A stretch of 20,737 nucleotides of DNA from Fibrobacter sp. (lineage in GTDB: Bacteria > Fibrobacterota > Fibrobacteria > Fibrobacterales > Fibrobacteraceae), in assembly GCA_016295375.1 (NCBI GenBank), contig JAEDLI010000036.1:1-20737 (forward strand). The letters run 5' to 3'. Below, piece by piece: positions 12,498-19,182 of the stretch. The number at the start of each line of letters is the position of its first letter. The first letter of the stretch is position 1. The position numbers were made by a program, and so were the translations under genes. Below the pieces are notes generated by a model. The model did no database searches. It had not been told where the DNA came from and saw nothing but the letters and a program-made list of their open reading frames with translations.

Positions 12498-12974
12498 ATG
12501 TCTAGAAGAAGAAAGGCTCTCCATCGCTCTATCCTCCCGGATCCGCGTTACAAGTCCACTCTCGTTACCGAGCTGGTGGGCGTAGTGCTCAAGCAGGGCA
12601 AGAAGACCATCGCTGAACAGATTGTCTATACCGCTCTCGAAAAGCTCGGCCAGAAGCTCGAAGGTCCCGAGACTCCCCTCGAGAAGTTCGAAATCTGCCT
12701 CGACAACATCAAGCCCAAGGTGGAAGTGAAGTCCCGCCGCGTGGGTGGTGCCAACTACCAGGTTCCTATGGAAGTTGCCCCGGACCGCGCCAAGGCTCTC
12801 GCCCTCCGCTGGCTCCTCGATGCCGCCCGTAACCGTAACGAAGCCAATATGGCTGACCGCCTGGCTGCCGAACTGGTTGCCGCCAAGAACGGCGAAGGCA
12901 ACGCTGTCCGCAAGAAGAACGACACGCACAAGATGGCCGAAGCCAACAAGGCTTTCGCCCACTTCCGTTTCTAA
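12498..12974 (+). CDS. rpsG: 30S ribosomal protein S7
   Basis: A 158-residue S7 of normal length. It begins SRRRKALHRSILPDPRYKS and contains VKSRRVGGANYQVPMEV, LRWLLDAARNRNE and the conserved end KMAEANKAFAHFRF. S7 starts assembly of the 30S head by binding 16S rRNA. AAGGAAG precedes the ATG. The usual str-operon partners fusA and tuf do not follow; a terminator comes directly after and tuf lies at the other end of the window. The last 33 bases of coding sequence before the final C are repeated exactly near 20.6 kb. Confidence 0.97.
   Translation: MSRRRKALHRSILPDPRYKSTLVTELVGVVLKQGKKTIAEQIVYTALEKLGQKLEGPETPLEKFEICLDNIKPKVEVKSRRVGGANYQVPMEVAPDRAKALALRWLLDAARNRNEANMADRLAAELVAAKNGEGNAVRKKNDTHKMAEANKAFAHFRF
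12938..12970 (+). repeat. Direct repeat, copy 1 (3' end of rpsG)
   Basis: This 33-base stretch at the end of rpsG encodes EANKAFAHFR plus two bases of the last Phe codon. It is identical to 20566-20598 in the same orientation, 7,628 bases away. The identity stops one base into the boundary with the final codon and stop. It is the left copy of a repeat that brackets the accessory genes. Confidence 0.95.
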
Positions 12975-13004
12975 TTCTTGTTTAGCACAGAATTATCCTA
13001 GAGG

Positions 13005-13037
13005 AAGGCTCGCTGTAAACAGCGAGCCTTTTCTGTT
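13005..13037 (+). terminator. Intrinsic terminator after rpsG
   Basis: A perfect 9-bp stem, GGCTCGCTG (13007-13015) and CAGCGAGCC (13020-13028), with loop TAAA is followed by TTTTCTGTTTT. Two flanking A-T pairs can extend the stem. It closes the rpsL-rpsG unit and separates the core genes from the accessory genes. Confidence 0.93.
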
Positions 13038-13209
13038 TTGTGCAGTTAGGGTTTGCCGGAACACACACGTAGACTAAAATTCTAAAACGGAGTTGCCTTT
13101 TTTGTTCCATTTAGGGCGTTTAAAACCGAACAACGCAAATAGTCGGACTTTTATTTCATTTGTACACAACGGGATTTATCTTTGCGGTAAAGGGTAAAAA
13201 CAAAACACT
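13038..13209 (+). promoter_or_regulatory. Upstream region of the GH8 gene
   Basis: About 170 AT-rich bases between the rpsG terminator and the first start-like codon of the GH8 reading frame. The best promoter sign is TATCTTTG (13177-13184), an exact TAnnTTTG match, but the TTTG upstream (13159-13162) is only 14 bases away, closer than expected. AAAGGG at 13189-13194 is a weak ribosome-binding site 15 bases before ATG 13210. I see no other gene, RNA or repeat here. Confidence 0.35.
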
Positions 13210-13258
13210 ATGGGAGTGAAAATAAAAAAAACACCTGAAATCCTTTGCCGGCATTTTG
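13210..13258 (+). other. Out-of-frame start of the GH8 signal peptide (A8 tract)
   Basis: ATG 13210 and GTG 13216 open a frame reading K-I-K-K, then run into eight A residues (13224-13231), after which the GH8 frame is one base off. Removing one A would join them as KIKKHLKSFAGILASAACL, a textbook signal peptide with a basic N-region and hydrophobic core. In the GH8 frame itself, stops (TGA 13217, TAA 13223) precede the tract, and only CTG 13235 or TTG 13256 remain as possible starts. This is a sequencing error, a slippage-prone switch or a disabling mutation. Confidence 0.75.
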
Positions 13259-14518
13259 GCATCTGCCGCTTGCCTTGGCGCATTCGCGACCACCACATCG
13301 ATGGCTGCAGAAACCTACGCGGGAACCTCCTTTGACGAAAACGGAGCCTATTACGGTCCGGATTGCGACAAGGATAAAAACTATTCCGGTGCTTATTACA
13401 CGGGTAATTACGAAAGCCCGTTCAAAAAGGTTTTGGGCAAGACCGATGCCGAAATTCAGGAAAAGATGGATGCCCTTTGGAATCATTACTTTAAGGGTGA
13501 TGATAATTCCAAGGTTTATTATGACAGGGGTAGCGAAGCCTACATCAAGGACATCAACAACAACGACGTCCGTTCCGAAGGCATGTCTTACGGCATGATG
13601 ATTGCCGTGCAGACGGGTCACAAAGAAGAATTCGACAAGCTCTGGAACTGGGCGAAGAACCACATGTGGCACAAAAGTGGCGGCTGGGACGGCTATTTCG
13701 TATGGCAGCGTAACGACAGCGGTACTGGTGGCGATGACAACTGCGCACCTGATGGCGAAATGTACTTTATGATGTCTTTGCTTTTCGCAGCCAACCGCTG
13801 GAACGACAGCAAGTACATGGAAGATGCCCAGTACATCTTGAAAAAGATGTGGGACAACGGCCAGCATAGCCTTTTCAATCCGCAGGAACAGTATACGCAG
13901 GGCGAAGCCGGTGCAAATGCGGTTGCGGCCATGGCTTTGATTAACGATTCCAAATACGATGCCGCCGTCAAGAAAAACTTGGAGTTGGCATGGGATACTA
14001 AGTTCATGACCGGTCAGTACCGCTACTACGATGTCCTGGTGCATTACCTTGCCATGCTCCACTTGAGCGGCACCTTCAAGATTTGGAAGCCGAAGCCGAC
14101 TGTCGAATCTGAAGAAAAGACCATTAACGAAACCGAAATCAACGGCGTGACCTATAATGACGGCGACAAGGTTGATTACTTCGAAGATTGCAAGCTTTAC
14201 AAGGCTACAATCGCCAAGAAGTCTGCCCCGGATCCGGATTCGACCGTTACGAATCCTGATTCCACCGTTACCAACTCGGATTCTACGATTGCAATTCGTA
14301 CAACCGTTGCCTTGAACAATAATGTTCGCGTGTGGTCCACCAACAGCGCAATCGTTATTGAAAACGCACCGGCAGGCACCAAGTATACGGTCACTGATCT
14401 CAACGGTCGCGTGCTGACTGCATCGAAGACTGCGACTTCGACCCAGGAAGTCCGCCTTGCCAAAACGGGCCCGATGCTTGTCATTGTCGGCAACAAGGCA
14501 TACAAGGTCGTGAAATAG
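13256..14518 (+). CDS. GH8-family xylanase/oligoxylanase-like protein, core shortened
   Basis: A secreted glycoside hydrolase family 8 protein, closest in motif to reducing-end xylose-releasing exo-oligoxylanases. From TTG 13256 (420 codons), NNDVRSEGMSYGMM carries the predicted acid E108, and PDGEMYF carries D166. The domain ends YRYYDVLVHYL and SGTFKIW (274-277). Family members have roughly 110-140 more residues between the FNP motif and the last helices, including the TDPSYHLPAFYE and YDAWR blocks with the catalytic base. Here FNPQEQYTQ (207-215) runs straight into GANAVAAM, so activity is doubtful. A Ser/Thr/Asp linker and a C-terminal domain ending VGNKAYKVVK, like a type IX sorting tail, follow. 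The true start is probably upstream, across a frameshift. Confidence 0.85.
   Translation: MASAACLGAFATTTSMAAETYAGTSFDENGAYYGPDCDKDKNYSGAYYTGNYESPFKKVLGKTDAEIQEKMDALWNHYFKGDDNSKVYYDRGSEAYIKDINNNDVRSEGMSYGMMIAVQTGHKEEFDKLWNWAKNHMWHKSGGWDGYFVWQRNDSGTGGDDNCAPDGEMYFMMSLLFAANRWNDSKYMEDAQYILKKMWDNGQHSLFNPQEQYTQGEAGANAVAAMALINDSKYDAAVKKNLELAWDTKFMTGQYRYYDVLVHYLAMLHLSGTFKIWKPKPTVESEEKTINETEINGVTYNDGDKVDYFEDCKLYKATIAKKSAPDPDSTVTNPDSTVTNSDSTIAIRTTVALNNNVRVWSTNSAIVIENAPAGTKYTVTDLNGRVLTASKTATSTQEVRLAKTGPMLVIVGNKAYKVVK
14234..14296 (+). repeat. Three 21-base linker repeats in the GH8 gene
   Basis: Three in-frame units encode PDSTVTN, PDSTVTN and SDSTIAI. They form a short flexible linker between the catalytic and central part and the C-terminal sorting-type domain. 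Such repeats can change number by slipped replication. Confidence 0.85.
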
Positions 14519-14543
14519 TAAAGTTCCTGCTTAAGCCTAGAAC

Positions 14544-14588
14544 TTAAAAAATCTCGAAAGGAAAACCTTCCGGGACTTTTGCTTTTGT
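14544..14588. terminator. Bidirectional terminator between convergent GH8 and GH26 genes
   Basis: The stem is TCTCGAAAGG (14552-14561) with CCTTCCGGGA (14566-14575), one mismatch and one G-U pair, loop AAAA. On the + strand CTTTTGCTTTTG follows; on the - strand the A-run at 14545-14551 gives a T-tract. It fits the 77-base gap between the two stop codons and can serve both genes. Confidence 0.85.
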
Positions 14589-14595
14589 GGATTGG

Positions 14596-15753
14596 TTATT
14601 TCTGTATGTGGAGCCTGTATACGCCTTGCATGTGGGTGTTGGGTGCGTCAATGGCGTGGACGCCCGGGGTAAAGTGCTGTACGGAGCTTTGCCATAAAAT
14701 GCGGCCCTGGTAGTCGAACTGTACGACGCTTGCCTTTATGGTCTTGCTTGTTTGCATGTAGAGCTTGCCGTCTTGCAGGCGAAAGGAGTTGCCGGTGGCC
14801 CTCCCGGTAGGCTTGATGCCCGTGTTACCGCTGTCGGGGTCTGCGGCTTTCATCTTCGCGATGCCGGCCTTCCAAGCGTCAACGGCGGCCTGCGAAGTGT
14901 TGAGTGCCCAGTCGCCTTCGTTCGCTTCCTTGCTCTGGCTGAACCACATCACCGCGAATACGCGTGAGAAGTCCGTGGCAAAATGCTCGAACATGTCGGT
15001 GATCCATTCGGCCTTGTTTCCGCCGAGTTCGGAGCTGGAAATTTCGGCGATGAAGAGCGGCTTGTCGATGTTCGCGAGCGCGTTGTACGCCTTCTTGAAG
15101 ACCTGCGAGAACGTCTGCCAGCTGGACCAGCTCTGGCATTTGCCCCAGTTGTAGCCGTCGATGGAGATGTAGTCCACGTACTCGTCGCCGGGGTAGTTGC
15201 CCGTGAGCGTGGTTCCGCTGCCATGGTTCGAGGCGTTGGTGGTCCATACCCACTTGACATTTTCGACATTTTCTTCGCGGAATATTTTCACGATGTGGCG
15301 GAAGGCTTCGGCCACATTTGCGTCGGTGTTGCCGGCTCCTTCTTTACCCACGCCCCAGTCGTACCAGTCGCCGTTTGCCTCGTGGAGGGGCCTGAGCCAG
15401 ATTTCTTCGCCGTATTTCTTGACGCCCTTGGCGTAGTCGCGGATGTATTCGTCAGCTTTGCCGTCGACCAGGTCCTGGGCGTTGTAGCCGTTTGCCATCC
15501 AGGTGACCACCAGCGTGGAGCCGTTGTCTTTGGCGACGTTCGCATACTCTTCGGTCGCATTCCAGTCGTTGATGTCGAAAAGTGCAAAGTAGCTGATCAG
15601 GTCGAGGTGCGTGCCCTGCAAGTCCTGGAACGCCTGCACATTCTGCTGTGTGGGCTGCGGATACTGACCCGGGCCACCGACCCATGCGCCGACTTGGAAT
15701 GCCATGGCCGCGACAGGTGCGACACACATAGAGAAGAATAGTTTCTTGTTCAT
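14596..15753 (-). CDS. Secreted GH26 endo-beta-mannanase-like hydrolase
   Basis: A 385-residue secreted glycoside hydrolase of family 26, most members of which cleave beta-1,4-mannan. A signal peptide (MNKKLFFSMCVAPVAAMA) is followed by the catalytic TIM-barrel, about 19-305. The acid/base is E125 in WLRPLHEANGDWYDWG and the nucleophile E237 in LFIAEISSSE. Other family marks are WVWTTNASN and YPGDEYVDYISIDGYNWG. A short linker leads to a C-terminal domain (about 315-385, ending GVYRLHIQK) resembling Fibrobacter/type IX sorting tails, so the enzyme is probably surface-exposed or secreted. Catalytic residues are intact, unlike the neighbouring GH8. Other GH26 activities (glucanase, xylanase) cannot be excluded. 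GGGG lies seven bases before the ATG. Confidence 0.93.
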   Translation of the reverse strand: MNKKLFFSMCVAPVAAMAFQVGAWVGGPGQYPQPTQQNVQAFQDLQGTHLDLISYFALFDINDWNATEEYANVAKDNGSTLVVTWMANGYNAQDLVDGKADEYIRDYAKGVKKYGEEIWLRPLHEANGDWYDWGVGKEGAGNTDANVAEAFRHIVKIFREENVENVKWVWTTNASNHGSGTTLTGNYPGDEYVDYISIDGYNWGKCQSWSSWQTFSQVFKKAYNALANIDKPLFIAEISSSELGGNKAEWITDMFEHFATDFSRVFAVMWFSQSKEANEGDWALNTSQAAVDAWKAGIAKMKAADPDSGNTGIKPTGRATGNSFRLQDGKLYMQTSKTIKASVVQFDYQGRILWQSSVQHFTPGVHAIDAPNTHMQGVYRLHIQK

Positions 15754-15885
15754 ATAAACCCCGATTGGTGTTAAACGCCGGTGATGTTGTTTTACGTTTT
15801 TAAAGATATGTTCGGGATTTTGCGAAAGACGTTTTAATTGTTTATATTTATACTAAAGTGTATCTAGTGTTATGACGGAGGCCTG
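15754..15885. promoter_or_regulatory. Divergent promoter region, GH26 gene and GntR-type regulator
   Basis: For the regulator, TTGCGA (15820-15825), 17 bases and TATATT (15843-15848) form a good promoter (FCB reading: TTTTG, 20 bases, TATATTTA), with GGAGG at 15877-15881. For GH26, TATCTTTA on the - strand (15808-15801) is a candidate -7 box. Around the regulator's expected start site, AGTGT occurs twice in direct orientation (15857-15861 and 15866-15870), a candidate operator. The shared 132-base spacer suggests that the regulator controls both directions. Confidence 0.55.
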
Positions 15886-17205
15886 ATGACTGTTGATGAA
15901 TTTTGCAAGTGGATAGAATCGTCCGGATTCAAGGACGGTGCAAGGCTTCCATCTGTGCGCAAGGTTGCTGCGTCGCAGGGGGCTTCGACCTTTACCGTTT
16001 TCCAGGCGTATAAGCGCCTGGTAGAACAAGGCAAAATCTACGGAGAGCACGGCAACGGCTACTTTTGGGGCAAGAAGCCCGAAATTGTGGTAGATGCAAG
16101 CGAGCACGAGACTGAACGCTTGGAGCGCCTGCTTTTGGAAGACTGGAAATCCGGCAAGATTTCGGTAGACAGTACGCTACCGTCAATAAAGGACTTGTGC
16201 TCGGTTTACAGGACCACGTCGGGTTCCATGAGCCGAACCCTTGAAATGCTGCGTGAAAGGGGAGTGCTTGACCGCAAGGGCCGCGGGCGTTACTACTTCA
16301 AGAATACAAGGTCGTCTGCGGTCAACTTGAAGGAAATCCTCTTGATTATGCGTTGCAATCCGAATGGGGATTTTAACGGGCTTGGCGAACGCGAACTGAC
16401 GTTCATGCAGAAGGTTTATGCCGAGGCGCGTCGCAACAAACTTAAAGTCAAGGCGCTTGGGTACTATGAAAATGAGGGGCTTTTTTTAGATGCCGCCGGA
16501 AACCGGGTCAGGCTGGAGGACTGTGGCGATTGCTTTGGTGCCGTCGTTTCGACGATGCTGGTGTTCAATATAAGCAAACTCTTTGCGCTTCTCGCCTGCA
16601 CGCGGTTCCCTATTTCGGTTTGGTGGGAGCACCCGCTGTACGATATTCCCCGCGCGTTGAAAAAAGAAAAACGCTACGCGTTCTTCAATTTGGCCTTTGG
16701 CGATTTCCCGGGACGTGCCGTGGGGCGGTTTCTAAAAGAGAAGGGAATGGAGCGTGTCGCCTTTATTTCGCCTTACCACATGAGCATGTGGTCGAGGGAC
16801 CGTCTGAAAGGACTCAAGGAGGTGGGGCTCGATGTAGTCGAGGCGACCGATGCCTCGCATGCGAGCCATTTTGATTTTATGCAGGAGAAAGGGGCGTACG
16901 AACTTTTCAGCCGTATTTTGCTTAAGCTGGTGAAAGAGATTCCGCCTGTAGATGCGTGGGTCGTGTCAAACGACAGGGTAGGGGTGGAACTTTTGTCGCT
17001 CGTGGAGCAGGGCAAGCTCAAGCGCCCGCCTTACATGGTGTCGTTCGATAATTCCAACGACAGCTACCGCAACCGCCTGGATTCCTTTGAGTTCAGCCTC
17101 GATGCCCTTGCCGAGCAGTCCGTGTTTCACTTGGTATCCCCTGGAGTTACTTTGTATAAAAAAGACGATTTTAGGGAACTTTCGGGGCATGTCGTGGAAA
17201 AATAA
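15886..17205 (+). CDS. Regulator with two GntR-type winged helices and LacI-like sensor
   Basis: A 439-residue transcription factor. Residues 8-62 are a GntR-type winged helix (ARLPSVRKVAASQGASTFTV, then a wing at EHGNGYFWG). Residues 76-140 form a second one (TLPSIKDLCSVYRTTSGSMS, then RKGRGRYYF). From about 148 to the end is a domain like the type I periplasmic-binding fold of LacI and AraR regulators, including DAWVVSNDRVGVELLSLVEQ and PPYMVSFDNSND. By analogy with sugar-responsive GntR/LacI hybrids it probably senses a sugar or oligosaccharide. Its divergent position makes the GH26 gene the likely target. GGAGG four bases before ATG 15886 supports the start. Tandem winged helices are unusual, since most GntR proteins have one. 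Confidence 0.85.
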   Translation: MTVDEFCKWIESSGFKDGARLPSVRKVAASQGASTFTVFQAYKRLVEQGKIYGEHGNGYFWGKKPEIVVDASEHETERLERLLLEDWKSGKISVDSTLPSIKDLCSVYRTTSGSMSRTLEMLRERGVLDRKGRGRYYFKNTRSSAVNLKEILLIMRCNPNGDFNGLGERELTFMQKVYAEARRNKLKVKALGYYENEGLFLDAAGNRVRLEDCGDCFGAVVSTMLVFNISKLFALLACTRFPISVWWEHPLYDIPRALKKEKRYAFFNLAFGDFPGRAVGRFLKEKGMERVAFISPYHMSMWSRDRLKGLKEVGLDVVEATDASHASHFDFMQEKGAYELFSRILLKLVKEIPPVDAWVVSNDRVGVELLSLVEQGKLKRPPYMVSFDNSNDSYRNRLDSFEFSLDALAEQSVFHLVSPGVTLYKKDDFRELSGHVVEK

Positions 17206-17270
17206 GCCTTTTTTCTTGGATTTTGTATGTTATATTTATAAACGTGCAACGTGATTCGGGGAATAGGTTG
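17206..17270 (+). promoter_or_regulatory. Probable promoter of the three-gene Cys-rich operon
   Basis: TATATTTA (17231-17238) resembles the FCB -7 box seen before other genes in this window. Possible -35 partners (TTGGAT, 17216-17221) are not at ideal spacing. GGGGAATAGG precedes the chosen ATG at 17271. No hairpin terminator is visible after the regulator, so transcription from it may also continue into these genes. Confidence 0.4.
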
Positions 17271-18050
17271 ATGGGTGGATTGAAGCTTCTTTGGATTGTG
17301 ATTTGCTTAGCGATTGTTGCTGGCTTCGCAGGAATGATAAGAATTCCGCAGGGGGTTAAGGACATTTTCCCATGCTATGAACCTCACGGTCATTTTTGCA
17401 AGATTGCGAATTACGCGAGTTCCACGACAATGCCGATGGATGGTGCTTTGGAATTTGTAGAGAACAAGGTGGATTGTTTTTATGGCGAAGGTCGTGCGTA
17501 TATAATCGCTAGGAGCAATGCCCCGGAACAGATTCGCGATAGCGTTTTTTGGGGAAGCAAGTCCCGTTGTTACGATGATAACATGAATTGCGGCAATCTC
17601 GGTGAAGATGTGGAAGTGCCTCGTTATACAAAAAAATCTGGACTTTATTTTTATTCGTGTAAGAATTCGAAAGCGGCGCCCAAAGGCTGCAAGCCTGTGG
17701 AAAAGGGAATGGAAATTCTTGTAACGGACGATTTAAAAATATCGAATCTTTCACGAGATGCCTTGCTATACTATTTCAAGGCGAGCCAAAGGAAAAGTTT
17801 GGATTCCTTGATGGCCTGGCTTTTGAAAAATCATAGATTACAGGACTTTTACCAGACATTGCCGTGGGGCTTGAAAGATGAAGATGTCGTAAAGGTAGGG
17901 AATATCGCTGCGCCCAGGTGGACGGGAATGGATTTCTATTTGCGGACAAAAAAGATCGAAAGTAAATCTTATAAACGGGGAAACTTTTCTTCTTTTGCTG
18001 ATGTAATGAAAGCCTGTAAGGACTGGGGGATGGCACATGAAGCTCCTTAG
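17271..18050 (+). CDS. Membrane-anchored or secreted Cys-rich protein, domain B only
   Basis: Family not recognised. The 259-residue protein has one N-terminal hydrophobic segment (about 4-22) without a clear cleavage site, then an extracytoplasmic part. Its body matches the C-terminal half of the third gene of the set. Shared landmarks here are FPCY (33-36), DCF (68-70), YSC (128-130), PKGCK (137-141), RDAL (162-165), GMDFY (219-223) and AC-x2-W (248-252), so the cysteines are kept in order and could form disulfides. ATG 17271 is preferred to ATG 17223 because of GGGGAATAGG upstream and because the extra N-terminal residues are polar. Its end overlaps the next gene by 14 bases. Confidence 0.75.
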   Translation: MGGLKLLWIVICLAIVAGFAGMIRIPQGVKDIFPCYEPHGHFCKIANYASSTTMPMDGALEFVENKVDCFYGEGRAYIIARSNAPEQIRDSVFWGSKSRCYDDNMNCGNLGEDVEVPRYTKKSGLYFYSCKNSKAAPKGCKPVEKGMEILVTDDLKISNLSRDALLYYFKASQRKSLDSLMAWLLKNHRLQDFYQTLPWGLKDEDVVKVGNIAAPRWTGMDFYLRTKKIESKSYKRGNFSSFADVMKACKDWGMAHEAP

Positions 18051-19182
18051 TATTTGCATAGCCGGTCTTTGTTTTGTTTGTGGAGCGTTTGCAGAAACGC
18101 CCCGCATTGCGGAATACTGCGCCAAGATTCTGGATGATAGTACATACGTTCCTTTGCTGATAAAGGACCTTGATGATCCAATCAAAGAGTGGAATTATCC
18201 TGATTCAATTCCTTGCGAACATACTCCGTGCCATGCCAATTGGAAAACGAAAAGCAAGGTCTTTTTCCCGTACGATATTGAGTGCCGTGAAGATGGTTTA
18301 GTGGGTTTGTGGGGTGGCGGTGGCGCAGGTATAGCCGTTTGTAGTCATTGTCCTAAGTATCCTATAAAGCTGGAACGTATTTGGAAACTTAGATTGTATG
18401 GTAGTAAAGATGAAGATGCTTGCTGTAGAAAAAGTAAAGACTATGAGGATAAGGCTACATTCTATCTTCGTAACGCCCGCGAATCTCTGAAGCCTTTTTA
18501 TGGGCACGTTTTCAAGGGCCGTTGGAAAGGCGAATGGGATACCAATGGCAATGGAGAATTCCCCCCGATGAAGCGAGATTTTTTGGCGCGGCTTGTGGGT
18601 GAATGTAACGATACGATTCCCGTTGTGGAGTATTGCGTCAATGGCGGAAAAAATGCGGAACTTCATTTGACTAATTATTACGATGTATTGCCGAAGCTTA
18701 CTTTTGCTGATGGCAAAAAGATGAAGTGTGAAGGCGCGATGCGTGTCGAAAAGTCGTACGAAATGGATTTTGCGGAATATGGAAAACGAAAGTTGGCGCA
18801 TTTCGTGGAGCAGGATACTTGCAACGCGACTAGTGTTGTTGCGACCAAGGTCTATCTGCCCATTCCTAAGTATATCGGTGCGGATGCACTTAAGGGCATT
18901 CCGGTAAAAAGTTTATACGGGATGAATATTCCTGTTATGTCAAAGAATGTGCTGACCTGTAATTTTAACACTATCGAAAGAAATGTGTTGCTTTATGTCC
19001 GTGTCGGCGGCAAGTGTACTAAGCATGATTTGCAGGAGAAAAAGAAACAGAACATTTTTGAATTGGAACAGGTCGAAGATGTTCAACTCCATGCAAAAAG
19101 CATAGTGGGACATTGGGAAACTTGCGGTGACGGTTATATATGTCCAACAAAATGCATCGAAGTGAAGGACTTGCTGCCATGA
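18037..19182 (+). CDS. Secreted Cys-rich protein, two copies of domain A
   Basis: Family not recognised. The 381-residue protein has a clear signal peptide (MKLLSICIAGLCFVCGAFA, cut near AFA/ETP). The mature part seems to hold two diverged copies of one domain: EYCAKI (26) to LVGECNDT (187-194), and EYCVNG (198) to the W-x2-C near 360. FYG-x2-FK in the first matches LYG-x2-IP in the second. The first gene product of the operon lacks this domain; the third has it once. GGGGGA precedes ATG 18037, which lies inside the previous gene, and its stop overlaps the next start as ATGA, so translation is probably coupled. Confidence 0.75.
   Translation: MKLLSICIAGLCFVCGAFAETPRIAEYCAKILDDSTYVPLLIKDLDDPIKEWNYPDSIPCEHTPCHANWKTKSKVFFPYDIECREDGLVGLWGGGGAGIAVCSHCPKYPIKLERIWKLRLYGSKDEDACCRKSKDYEDKATFYLRNARESLKPFYGHVFKGRWKGEWDTNGNGEFPPMKRDFLARLVGECNDTIPVVEYCVNGGKNAELHLTNYYDVLPKLTFADGKKMKCEGAMRVEKSYEMDFAEYGKRKLAHFVEQDTCNATSVVATKVYLPIPKYIGADALKGIPVKSLYGMNIPVMSKNVLTCNFNTIERNVLLYVRVGGKCTKHDLQEKKKQNIFELEQVEDVQLHAKSIVGHWETCGDGYICPTKCIEVKDLLP

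Noticed and set aside
14983..15741. Open frame of 252 codons on the + strand opposite GH26
   Set aside because: The - strand encodes GH26 with both catalytic glutamates and a signal peptide; the opposite frame is a compositional shadow.
17223..17270. ATG 17223 as the start of the first Cys-rich gene
   Set aside because: It overlaps the candidate -7 box and adds polar residues before the hydrophobic segment, while ATG 17271 has a good ribosome-binding site.
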